Source: Holothuria scabra (taxonomy: Eukaryota > Echinodermata > Holothuroidea > Aspidochirotida > Holothuriidae). Taken from it: a stretch of DNA of 64,000 nt. Position numbers and translations under genes: made by a program. This document shows positions 45,831 to 58,085 of the stretch, piece after piece; position 1 is the first letter of the stretch; every line of letters begins with the position of its first letter. The DNA lies in NCBI GenBank assembly GCA_037179385.1, contig CM074185.1:49045000-49108999 (forward strand), read 5' to 3'. The notes beneath the pieces are model-generated. The model saw only the letters and a list, made by a program, of their open reading frames with translations. It searched no databases and was not told where the DNA came from.

Positions 45831-48439
45831 AAATGGGTACAGCTACCAGATTTCTTTACTGATCTTTGAAAGTAAAATACCGGGGGTAAATTCTTGGTTC
45901 AGCTTTGAATAATGATTCAGTATTTTAGTCATGAAATATTATGAATGACTTTGGTAGAAGAATGGGAAAAGTCTAAGATTTTTTTAGTTTAACTTGTTTC
46001 AAAATAACTTTTGGACAACTTCAAACACTCGAAACGTGAGAAAGAACTGCAACTTGTCCTAGTATTCTCAAAAGCCAATAAATGGAGAAATGTGCCTTTG
46101 TTCAACTGCTTTCAAAGTTATGGGACTTTTTATTTAAGATGCGTCGTTATTGTCAACAATATCTTCTCAAAGACAAAGAATGTATTGTGAAGAGGGCATA
46201 TAACCCCAGACTCGTTTTGGATTTGACTTTCAAAAAACTGTATCTTCCCAGGTTGATTGAAGATTTTTTTTATTGAAATTTGATAATTATGATGGAAAGT
46301 TTGAACATATTTTTTCAGGCAAAAATGGCATAAAACCATGCTAAATGTTCCATATAAAGTTGTCAATATTTTGAAGAAGTACGACGCTCTTAAATCATTG
46401 CGATACGGTGACATCATAGGCAACATAGTTCTAACCAAGAAAATAATATCATAAAGTATTATGTTTGTTTTCAAATTTACTTGAGATTGACTTTTTGACC
46501 TGAAAACACTACTGGATGTAAAAGATAATGGTCAAATAATTCTTTTTCATGTATGTGAAAGTGAACTAAATAAAGGGATTATGATAGAATTGTTATTCAT
46601 CTCATGTTATTATTCTCGGCGTATTATTATCAATAATAATCTTAAGCTATCTATTACACTTTACGAACACAGAGACGTGATGTTTTGCTTTTAACAACTT
46701 GAAACTTCACAGCGATGTGAGTTCCTCGTGGGAAATGGAACATTTTAACCTCTGAACTGCTGAATGCCTATAGTGCATTTTAAAAGAAAACATGTAATGT
46801 AGGAAAACATTGGAATAAATTTAAGAGGAAATGCAGTTACCCAAATGGAAGTAGTTTAGTAGACTGTCCTATTACATCATTGACTCTTGAAGGTAATGCT
46901 TTTAGTCTAAAATTGCAAAATTTACCCGGAGTTGTTGCTTGGTTTAACTTAGATATGCAGTATTAATACTGAGGTCCTTACATGCTATTAAAAATACTTT
47001 GAAGAGAATAAAGACGAATAATGTGTGAGTTGACCTGTTGCATCAAAATAAATTTGGGGTGACAGCGCTTGCCCACTAGAGGAACATAAATCAGACTTAA
47101 ATAATGCAAGATTATGATGAGTGTGCCTATCTGTATGAGATGAAAATAGGATACTTTTATTTATCGGAATATCTGGTGAAAATTAGGCTAATGAGAAGTA
47201 GTGCAAATTCAGTTTGAATTCCCTAAGTCAAGTGACTGGCCACAGTAATAGCTGGAAGTGAATTACATAACCTTCGGCTAGAATAGCTTTTGTAGATATT
47301 TGCAAAGTCGTAAGCTGAATATAATTACCTGAAATGTCTCTGAAACAAGTTTAAAATAAATCCGCTTTCTGGTTTTATCACAAAAATACTTCCCCAATGT
47401 TTAGTTACAAAATCTATCCGGGGCCAAATGTTGGATTTTCGTTTTCTTTGTTTTAAATGCACTAGATTCCCCCATTACGAAGTGCATCTCCTCGACACTC
47501 TGGGATGGTGCAGAAATAGTGAAGATTAGGATATTAAAATAATAAAGATAACATTATAGGACATTAGTTCCTGGTACACAAAGGAGGAATTAATTATTGC
47601 TAATGAACAGGCCACTTGAGTTGTCAGAAAATGGTCATCGATTGGGGTCTGCCTTAGTGAAAATTTCAGTCTTGGATATTTTGAGAGTGGAAGGGAACCC
47701 ACTACGGCTCTCCTAGATCTGTTACAGAATAGTCATGTTTGAAACAGCTACTTACATTTTTTTGCGCTTCAAAACAGATACTTACCATTCACCTAGTGGC
47801 TCACCTATTAAATGTCGAAATATGAAATATGTGTCGAACTGGTAAAAAATTATCGGAGTAATAATGAATAAATCATAACATAACTTATGCAACGAGAGCT
47901 TTCGCCTCTGTTTTCCCTACCCTTTAATATTTTGATAGTAAGATGATATATCAAATATCAAAATGGGCAACTGTGAGCGGGAATGGACGTTCGTTTGCAT
48001 GGCTGTATGTGCGTCTGAGTTTGAAAAAAACACTTAAGTGATATTTCCGAACACTTTATAACCGATAACTTTCAAATTAACTGCGTGTGTACCTGGCTTA
48101 AAAAAATGCACACCTTGGCAGGTAGACGTTGACTCTATAGGTATTAGGTCTAAGTTTTTATGTGGTTCTGCAATGATATGAATAAAAGTAGATCCATGTT
48201 ACAGAAGTTAATTAAACCAACTAAGTAATGATTGAAAAAAATAAATGTAATTTTAAATTTAGACACTCTGGTTACGAATGTGTAAGGTTAAAATTCATGT
48301 TTTTAAACAGTGAAGTCTATTTCATTCTTCACTCTATCATTAATTCCACAATGGTTCCATGAACAAATTTATTTAGAGGGGTGGGGGAATGGGTTGGGGT
48401 GTGTCGAAAACCAGAGAGATTTTAAAATTTTGTATCAGG
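45831..48439. other. anonymous DNA
   Basis: No gene or element recognised. Overlapping frames at 46082-46276 (plus) and 46130-46474 (minus) have no domain. Confidence 0.4.
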
Positions 48440-48610
48440 TTTGTTGGTAGGTCTCGCGTTAGATTCTGTCAGGAGACACGGGCTAATTCGATTCACAGGA
48501 AGAGGCAGTTCAAAGACTGTAAAAGTGGAATCTTCTGCTATTGACCTAGAAGCGATGGGGTAGGGAAAACAATCCAGTGTACCAGAACTGGAAAAAGGGC
48601 CATGTGTTAA
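48440..48610 (+). mobile_element. degenerate SINE copy
   Basis: AATTCGATTCACAGG (eroded B box), AGACTGTAAAAGTGGAA, GAAGCGATGGGGTAGGGAAA, ACAATCCAGTGTACCAGAAC and TGGAAAAAGGGCCATG follow the SINE order with many changes. The 3' tail is lost. Confidence 0.65.
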
Positions 48611-51600
48611 GATTTATTCAGATGGTTATTAGCCAATGTGCACCCCCACCCATCTAAGTTACCCATCAAATATTTGTCTGCACATTCCCCCTTACGTACA
48701 CAGCCCTCTAGCGTACATAACTGCACAATGTTTCACCTCCCTCCTCTGAAAAAACCGTTCTTGCAACCGTTCTAGCCCATCCTGAATCATATTTGACCAA
48801 TTCCACAGTTGATGAACCATGACAAACTTTTGCCTGTGTAGTCATGACTTTAGGTTCTTAACTCAAGTCAAAGGTCAAAGTTCTAATACAATAAAATGAG
48901 TTTTTACCCGCTTTTTGCAAATCAAATTTGAACCACAAGAATTGTAACTGTTAATGAGATTAATAGCGGTATACTTCTCTTGTATATTTTTAATGTCAGA
49001 TCTGAAGTGATATAGAAGTGTGATATAGAAGTGGTTATTTGTCATAATAAACACGTAAGTATATAGCGTATACAGGGTAAATGACAACCATACGTAGGGT
49101 AAATGTTAAAGGTTATCTCTCCCTTTTATCGCTTTTTTAAGAATTAATAATAACTCGAAGTAGTTTTTCAAGTGATACGGTGTATTTTTACAATGAAAGA
49201 TATAGAGATCCTTTGACCCAAAACTTACATTGTCGTTCTATCACGTCATCCGAACAATGAAGGTGTTCTCAGAATATCGCATTGGTACGGTTTTCGATAT
49301 AAACCAGTCCAACTTTCAAAAAAATCATGCTTAAAAGAGTGGTTATTAAGTTGGTCACGCATGCTTACGTTTTTATTAACGTAATAAGACTCCTAGCTGA
49401 ACAAGCCAATGGAAGAACTTGATAGAAATGTTGATGTACTCAACGGCACTACAGCATGCGTGCTACTATGTACATATACTTTGTAACGAGTGCTATTCAA
49501 ACGTAACGGTACAGCTAGCTAAGTTAGCCTATGCGTACAGGATGTGCGTATTGCAATGTTCAGCGTATGGTACTGATTTCGTAAACTTTCGTTAAGTCAT
49601 GCGAGGCTAATATCTGAAAAAATGCAGGAAATTAGCTCAGACATATAGCCTGACGAAAGAAAACCTTTAATACTGTACAAAGAAAGAAAACGTCGACAAG
49701 GAAGGAAATATCGCAAAAGACTGGGCCTGACGTGGCAAAGTGGCCGTGACCGACTGGTGTTTCTGATCAGGGACCTGGATGCCAGCTCCCTGTTCTGATA
49801 AAGAAGCGGCAAGACATCTACTTGACAAGTGAGTTTTCCTCCCTTTATTTCGTACGAAGTAGTAACCTGTGCATTAGCCTATGCCCCGGGCCAACTTCAA
49901 CTGACTACTCTTCATAGGACGTAAAGTCAAATGTTAAGTGGGTGTGATGGGCGTGACATATTCACAGTACCAATGAATGTCATTTTGAAAGTACCTACGT
50001 ACACCTCTTCCGCTGGTTTTTTCCTTTACATTCTGATATTCTTTGCTGATATTAAACGGTACAGACACTAATACAGTGTAGGCTTAAAGCATGACAAGTG
50101 CTTGCCTGTAGTTGCAAAATAGAGTAAAAAATAGATGTGTCCATCGTCTTTATGTATTGTATATGTAAAAACAAACAAGATTATTTTAATATATGGATTA
50201 TTTTAATATATGGAATGTCTTAAATATGAAGCATTGAACAGCCTTTTTCGTCTATGAAAAAATAGTTAGTTTGTGACTGAACACGTTAATATCTCCCACA
50301 CTTTATCTTTGCCGTTCTTAACAACCATATTACCTCGTGTCTTTATCGGACAATTGCGGTCCCTTATTATTACATTTTGGCAGTGTGACATTTAAAAACT
50401 GAGATTTAAAGACCATATTAGATGGTTAATTTAAAATGAAAACAAAAAATTTTAAGAAGCCCACAAAATATTTCTCATCACCGTCAGGTTTGAACACCTG
50501 TAGCCTCGTGGGTTCCAAAGATGAAGTTTTCATTAATTTAGTGATGTTGGGTCCCTGCTTCCTTATTAAATTAAAATGATGAAAATTAAGCTGTCTAAAT
50601 AAAACAGCTATTACCTGATTACAGTCAGTGAATACGAAACGCGATGTTCATGAATAGATATAGCTCTACGTGTTGTGACTTAAGGCAATTGAACAACCAT
50701 ACATGAACATTAGAAAATCCTCCCGCTTGAAACTTGGAAAATCTCATCCCGCCTATGAAGTCTTTGTTAAACAACTGGCAAAAAGTAACATTGTTGCAGA
50801 TTACGCGGTCCAGTGACCCAGTATTGTTTGTTTTGGTTTTCTATTTTCGAACAATTGGCCAAATTGTTACGATATCGGCGAAATCATAACTCCTACTCTC
50901 AAGGGATAGAGCTCCAAATGAGAAGTTATATTTGCTTACTCCATGATCCGTAAACACCAAATACATGTAAGAAAACATTTCACCTGAAAGGTATTTGCTC
51001 TGTTGAAGTTTACCTTTACCAAACAGAAATGACATTAAGCGAGACCAAATGACTTGTGTTGCCCTTAAAAAAAAAACCATTGTGAGCTGGTAGTGGCTGC
51101 CCTCCGTTAAATACATATATGAACAACTTCCTCTTCAGTAAAGTGTTAAATTTCAGTGTTAAAATTGTCCAAACCCCTGTAAAGTTACAGAACAAAGAAC
51201 AACGAAATACATAACGATTGCAGAAAATGTCTAGATATAGACAAAACTTGACAGCAAGTGATGGTCTGATTTCAGTCGGTCATTCCTGGGGTCCATTACC
51301 TTTAATCTTTCGATTTTCTTGCTTACCTGCACCATACATGGTTAAACACTAAATTGTATGCCTTCAATCTTACTGTATATGGGGGTGAAATTCGTGTAGA
51401 CATTAGATGAAGGCGACTTAAGGCTGATGGACCCACTAATGGCTGCCTACATCATTAAGAACAAGCTCTGAACGGATTCGTAAAAGTTTCCAGGACTTTT
51501 GTGTAACCTTTATCTCTTTATGTTTTGGTTCTGTAAATCTAAAGTAATGTTTTTACAGTGTGGTCGAAATATCCACTGACAGGAACAATAACGTAATGTT

Positions 51601-53090
51601 CCTACAATGTAAGTGGGTTCTGTGCGGGTTGTTGCTAGTATTCACAAAATGTTCCAAATGCAGGATGATAGAACTGATTTGTCATAAGTTTTAACATTTA
51701 AGTACAAGATAGCCCTATAATTTCCTTTCGTTTCATAATAAGTTAAGTACACTATTTTCTAAACAACAGCTCCTTGTAAACCATTTAATGAAGTTGAACC
51801 GAAAGTTTGTATTCTTTAAAACTATTACGTACCGCTAACTCTTTATATCTTCCAAGCTCGATAGCATGCTTCGTCATCATGGAGTCATTGCTGCTTGGCA
51901 CTAATTGGCATGAGATCTTCCTGAAAGCTGAAATTGAAAGTGTTTTTGTAATTTTGAAGTGGTTCTCCTTTTTAGCTGGTGTGAATTTTATTTAAAAGGC
52001 ACAAGGTATGAACGATATTTACCATGTGAGCGGATAATGTGCAGTTACCAAGGACTACCGTTCAAATTTTTTAACGATAAGACAAAGTTCACTTTTTTAA
52101 TACATAGCTTTTAAGGCAGAAACTGTTTCAAGTGTGCCGTGTTTCAGTCATTAAACAAAGCTGCTCGTTTTTATAATGTAGTGTATATTTTTACAAGTGC
52201 AGAGGAGAAATCAAAGGACGTCATTAAATTTACCCCATATTATAATTTTACTCAAGTCTACTAAAACTCTCAATGACTCTAATTCGAAAAAGGAAAATGA
52301 TGCTGATATTACTAAGCATTCACTAAAAGTGATCTGAATACACATTAGGAACCTGTACCCTCACCAGGAACAGCTATGAAGTAATGAACTTCGATTGTGT
52401 CTGGATAAAGATTAGTTTCAGTAGGGAGTTGCAACTCCATGGTTTCAGACAGTTGTACACGGAAGGGCTGCAAGTAAGTAAGTTGCCAGTGTAAAAATAG
52501 CAGCCGTGGAGGGGACGACATGCCTCCTTTCAAGCTATGTTTACCTCTGAGATTAATCTTTTATTTGCGTCTTGGTTTGGTTTGCTTTCGTTATAGATGA
52601 AGAACAATACCTTTCTGCAGTTTCCATATTTTTTGATGGTTGTCGCATTGAGGAAATGATGTATTCCATGATAAAAGAAACTAACAGTCTACCAATCGTT
52701 TTGACCAGCCACTAAAAGCGATCACATTATCATACGACTCATTTTGTACCCCTTATATCAACAAAACGACTGGTTTATTGTAAGTTCATGACATTGAAAC
52801 AGTTCATGTTGAGTAGGAACTTAACTGTGCACTTACGACTATTTCACATATCGTAAGTTTAAAGTGGGGGAAGGAAAAACAAACCTACTCCCAAAACATG
52901 AACATCCTGTTCCCTGGGGATGGACTCCCCCACCCGCGCCTCATTTACTCTTTAACAACTGGCACGTTTTCGAGTCAGCAGACCAAAATCACCATTCCAA
53001 TATTCCCAACACCTGTCAAAATATTAACAAAATGCCGCACATGAAATTGTTGAACAGACAAGCGATTTCTAACTTTAGTACACCCTAAAA
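48611..53090. other. anonymous DNA
   Basis: About 4.5 kb without a recognised gene, RNA or complete element. Small direct duplications such as ATTATTTTAATATATGGA (twice near 50180-50215) occur. Short ORFs at 49597-49812 and 50841-51116 have no motifs. Confidence 0.4.
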
Positions 53091-53310
53091 ATAAAAGTGT
53101 AAAATTGCATTCGAGTAAAAGGACAAAAAATCACTCCAAAAGAGGAAATATTCACACCAAGTACAGTCAAACTTTACTCTTTAACAAATGTCTTCAGGGA
53201 ATCAACCTTTCATCAAGAGTTTTTTTTTCGACAGAAGTAAATTTCTTTCCCTATACGAATGGGTTCCACTATTTTGGAAGTGAAATAACACTCTAAGGGA
53301 GTAAATTCAC
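53091..53310. mobile_element. eroded CACTC-type MITE relic
   Basis: CACCCTAAAAATAAAAGTG follows a TA at 53089-53090 and is similar to CACCTTAAAAATAAAATG at 54169. The interior holds ATCACTCCAAAAGAGG, AACACTCTAAGGGAGT and similar words in the style of MITE 1. The right end is not preserved as an inverse of the left. Confidence 0.5.
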
Positions 53311-54009
53311 ACTGCCATAGATTTTCTCAAAGTTTTATTCTTTCTTCGTCGGAATAAACAAGCTGATTTCACACAGAAAATTGAACACGTATTCTAAAAT
53401 TTGAGTTTAAATGGAATGTAAGTGAAGTCATTCTGTCTTAATCCATCGATAACACACTGAAGTGATCTCAAGTGTGGTTTTGGGCATAGGATTGTGTCTA
53501 ACTACCTCTTTTGCGTAAAAATTTGCCTTTTAATAATCTGACGTTAAGTAAGAATTGGATCACAATATTTTCGTTCGAGTTGACTAGACCCTTACATAGT
53601 GCTGTATGTATGCACACACACTGACGAAAAAAAGGAACGTCGAACGTTATGCGCTGAGCTCGGTTTGTGTTTTCCACGCTGTGTCCTACAATGCCATACG
53701 GCAAGGAATTATATTTTCTCTTTGTAAAAAGAGTATATGTTGCCTTGTTTATGTATAAAAAGACCTCGTATATTTAAAAGTGACGGGGAATTTCTCTGAA
53801 ATGGTCTCATAAATACTATGGTGTCTTTAAAATTCATCTCATTTCCTTGATTTTACTTTATTATGACAAAAATTTAATTAGCTGGTTAATAAAGTTACAG
53901 AAGCAAATAATTTGGGATATGAAGTGCACTTAGAAAGACTTCAGTGACTCCTTGTAAAAAAAGAAAATATAGTCCTACTTAGTAAACTCAAAATACGTCC
54001 AGTAACTCT

Positions 54010-54320
54010 CTCTTATAATCCGAAAGGATGAAATTAAATCACTCTAAAAGGGTAAGAATGACTCTATTTCCTTTAAAACTTTTCGCTTCAAATTCAAACG
54101 TGTCACTAATTTCATTCTAAAATGATATTCCATTCTTAAGATTAAGAGCATAAATAACTTAACACAAACACCTTAAAAATAAAATGAAATTACACTCGTT
54201 AGAAGGATGAAAGTTATAAAATTCACTCCAAAAGAATGGAGATTCCCTCCAAGAACAGTAAAATTTTCTACAAAAGGGCGAAACTTCACTCTTGATGGAG
54301 TGCCTGCATGGAACACTCTT
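54010..54320. mobile_element. eroded CACTC-type MITE relics
   Basis: The CACTCTAAAAGGGTAAGAATG word near 54040, CACCTTAAAAATAAAATG at 54169, TTCACTCCAAAAGAATGGAG near 54220 and CACTCTTGATGGAGTGCCTG at 54288 resemble the interior of MITE 1, which has CACTCTTCCACGAGTGCCTG. At least one half-element is present; ends are unclear. It sits directly before copy B of the duplicated segment. Confidence 0.55.
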
Positions 54321-54343
54321 AAAATCAAAACTGATCATGAACT

Positions 54344-55700
54344 GAAAACGTTTCCCGAAAAGATAATTAAAAGGCATATTCGGGAGACAACATTAATTAA
54401 CTTCAAGATATGCAGAGAAATTTTCTTATTTGGGAGGCGAAAAAATTAATCTCAATAGCATATAGCGTTCGAATGATACAAATTTATAAAGTACTACAAT
54501 ATTTACCTTTTCATTTGGTGGATCATGGAAATTTTGATGTCATCGCGGCTCTTTAATTTGACATCACATTCAATTTATTTATAATTTTGATGCCGCTGAA
54601 GGAAATATTAACCAACAGTGGTGATCATTGTACTCTACGTATGGTGGAGGGTAATGCTTGATTTACAGGCAAAGATGTTTTAACTTTCCCACAATATCAA
54701 ATTTCAAGAACAAAATGAAATTAAAATTATAAAGAAAAGCAAAAGAAATCAGAGACAATGTGTCCTTATTACATAATTTTTGTGGCTTTGTTGAAAAGGT
54801 TTCTTTAACAAAAATAACAAATCTTTAAAATGAGAAATATTGAGTTAGGAAAAGGAATTGCTACAGGTTTTGAAGGACACGGTGTGGATCTTTTGTGCGT
54901 GTGTGTTTGTGTAGGAAATACTTTATTTTCATTCTCAACATATATGCATACAAAAAAGCAAATAAGAGGATAAAAATAATAATATATACAAGTATTTACA
55001 GTTGAATAATTAAGCTTACGTCACTCTTTTTTGGATTTTTGTTTTTTCACAAACTCCTGTGAAAAGCCACCAGAACGCCTGTTAAAAACTGCTGAAGGAA
55101 TGATGCCTTCCCTCAAAGTGCTAACGCATATGTTTTTCTTCTTTAAGATTTCTCTCGTCTTCCATACGTTCCAAATTTCATTTGAAACTCGATAGATACC
55201 TGTTACGTAATTCAGTGCGCAATAAAGGTTAGAAACATTTCAAACGAGGTAAAAATATTTCTCTGGTCAAAGTTACTGTTCCTCAAGTTTCATCTATTAT
55301 TATAAAATGTACAAAACGAATCAAACAGAATAAAAAGTGTTCGGGTTTGTTCTCTTTAATTGCAAAAAATCCCTTTTTTGTAGAAACAGAGCACACAATT
55401 ATTCACATTATAAGTTGTGTCGTCTGGCTGAGTCGTCAAAACCAATTTTCGATAAAGCCGGTCATTGGCTTCAAACAGGAAACAATTATATAGTCGCGTA
55501 GTACTTTTGTATCAATTTTACGAAAGTCGATAAGCCATAGTGTACGCCAACACTAAAATGCACGATCTTACACATGTTTTGCAAAAATCTTGTCTGCATG
55601 AGTCCATAGGTTTCCCTTTCGGGAAACCAAAAAGGGTGATCTGCGTGCTCTTGCTGAAGATGGATTTTTCACTTTTCTTGGATTTAACTGCTGTATCCCT
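54344..55700. repeat. copy B of the duplicated segment (paralog of 14632-15750)
   Basis: Same orientation and order of shared words as copy A, 39.7 kb away. Extra sequence lies at about 54740-55060. Near the right end the hairpin GGTTTCCC-TTTC-GGGAAACC at about 55610-55629 is perfect here and imperfect in copy A. The minus-strand frames at 55518-55715 and 15491-15706 share CRQD-C-CVRSCILV-AYTMA residues with an in-frame length difference. Confidence 0.8.
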
Positions 55701-57310
55701 GCAATTGAATAACACTCTGCTGGAATGAATTCACACTTTACACTCCAATTTATCATTTACATCCACCAATCTCCCATCCATGCTCACTGATGGACTGAAA
55801 AAAGGTCGGCAACAGTTCTAGTTATAACTATTGAGAAATTTACAGCTTAGTTTTTTGTTTATATTTTAGTACGGAGTCGGTTATATTTTAAAAACAGCTC
55901 AGTCGTTATTTTAATCATAGGATGACATAGAAATAACACAAAATTCGATCCAATAGATAGGCAACTTAATCCAGGGAAGACAATATATGTATCCGAATTT
56001 CTTGTTATTATTTTAACAGAAAATACCCCGAAAATTTGCAAGTACGATTTTATATACGATTCACGTGATTTACGTTCCTGTTGAAAATTTCTCAGTAGAC
56101 CCTATTGAATTTGCGACTCATGAAACCGGCTATATTTTTCAGTCGAAGAGAGAGCTATGCGTGTATTGGTGCTTTAATGTTGACTTGACTGCATATTCAG
56201 ATGAAATTCAGATATTGTTCCTCTTTTCACAACGGACTTTGTTACTACTCTATGTTAATTATTTTCTCTTGAATTTGCTGGAAGTAATGCAAATGTTCCT
56301 TTGTCTTTAAACAAAGGAAAATAACAAAAAAAAAAAACCTCAAGAAAATCTGAGAGGCTAGTGAATTCGGACGGAAGAGCTGGTAAACATGTCAATAAAT
56401 TTTTCTAAGTGCCTGTTAGTCCAACGTAACGGCACAGCTTTTGATTGATGGTTATAAAAGGGCATTGTAATTGTCTATGTGAAAAGTCTTTTAAATTTTC
56501 ATCGGAAAATGTGTCCTTTAACGGAAACAACCAGTTTTAGATTTTTTTCTTCAGTTGGCTATAAAGTACAAAGCGGTCACGAGGGTACAAAGACCTATGT
56601 ATTTGTTATACCGTGAAGTACTGTAACGAGACTGATGTTTAATATTCCACTCTGTGCGTCATAGTTTGCGTTCGAATTGTTCAAATTACGAACAAAGTTA
56701 AAGCTGATTAAGAAGGTCATCAATTTTGGGTCATCGAAGGAAATATCGAGATCATTTTCAATAAATTATGAAATTGTATTTTTTAAGTTTCCCAACTGTT
56801 TAGATTAATAGGATATGGATAACAAACACAACTTGTAATCTCATTCAAGTTAGGCTTAGCAATAGAGTATTTTACAACGACACTCTGGATGTCCTTTTTG
56901 AAAAATGATCAGCACGGAGCTTTCACTAAAAACGCCCACAAGAGTCGTTGCCTGGCAACTTGTGCTATCATAAAATCCGCATGACGGCACCATGTTGTGC
57001 TTCTTATTAAACTCGATCAGGTTTTTTAGGTTTTTTGTGCAAGATCCTAGGAAACTTTGTCTAAGTCATCGTTTCATCGGATTGTAAAATTAAGCCATGT
57101 CTTCAATGGACTTAAAAGGTCTGATGACACGAAAGTCACACAATTGGTTATTCAATGTGAGTATATATTAAAATTTGTAACGAAGTCCCAATGTCCATTT
57201 TAATCTTTTAGCCTATGGTCAATTTTCTTCTCTTTATTTATTTCGAACGCACCTGTAAACAACTGAAAATAACTTTAATTTCTAACAGAAAAAGGTGGAC
57301 TTATCAAATA
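55701..57310. other. anonymous DNA
   Basis: No gene or repeat recognised. Confidence 0.4.
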
Positions 57311-57312
57311 TA

Positions 57313-57563
57313 CACTCTTAAAAAGTTGGTTAAAAACATTCACCAACACTGGTCACGTATGTCGAATACCTGAAATTGGTTAAAGTTTACCCAATAATTG
57401 TTGATTAATGGGTTATCCAAGAGGTTTTTTACCACTTTATTGGGTAACCAGCCTGTGTGGTAACCAAATAAACAACAAATATTGGGAAAAACTTAACCAA
57501 TTTCAGGTATTTGACACACGTGACCAGTGTTGGTGAATGTTTTTAACCAACTTTTTAGGAGTG
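57313..57563. mobile_element. palindromic MITE 3 (251 bp, TA duplication)
   Basis: It starts CACTCTTAAAAAGTTGGTTA and ends with the near inverse (AACCAACTTTTTAGGAGTG). The inverted match extends through ACATTCACCAACACTGGTCACG and further to ACCTGAAATTGGTTAA, more than 85 bp per arm. TA lies at 57311-57312 and 57564-57565. The interior repeats TTGGTTAA and TTGGGTAA words. Ends match MITEs 1 and 2, interior does not. Confidence 0.9.
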
Positions 57564-57837
57564 TATAGTCACATTCATTTGAAGTACCTTTGATGTGCGA
57601 TTAAAAGATAATTTGTGAAGGATTACTCTGAATTTCTTTTTTGAACTGATTTTCACCGGAATCTGGGGTTATAAAGAGGTCACAGTTATTATAAAGATAT
57701 TGTGAAAACAAATGTACGAGTAGTTCTCTTTGATGACATGTTATAATTAAAATTTTATTATGTCTATTGTATAGCTTCATATGTGAAGTTTTTTCTACAT
57801 TTCAGTAACTCTTTTTCGATTCTACATTCCGTTGTCC

Positions 57838-58085
57838 GTTGTTTTAGAACTCTGTTAAACACAAACATGGCGAATCAACCATTCGGACCGATATTCTGGA
57901 TTGTTATCAATTAACAAATGCAGTTGAAAGTCACTCAAGCAAATCCAAAGATGAGGAAGTAAATTGTTGTGTCATCTGACGCAAACAATCGTCCCGCTCA
58001 CTGATGGAAGGAAGTAGAAAATAACAGGAGACTATTTTAGGTTAATCACAGGTTGTATACTTCAAAGCACTTGCCCACCTCATGG
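57838..58085 (+). repeat. paralogous empty site of hAT-like element B2
   Basis: It aligns continuously with 44041-44109 joined to 45651-45830, and it carries a single TTATCAAT where the other copy has GTATCAAT on both sides of the transposon. Similarity fades after CCCACCTCATG. Confidence 0.75.
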
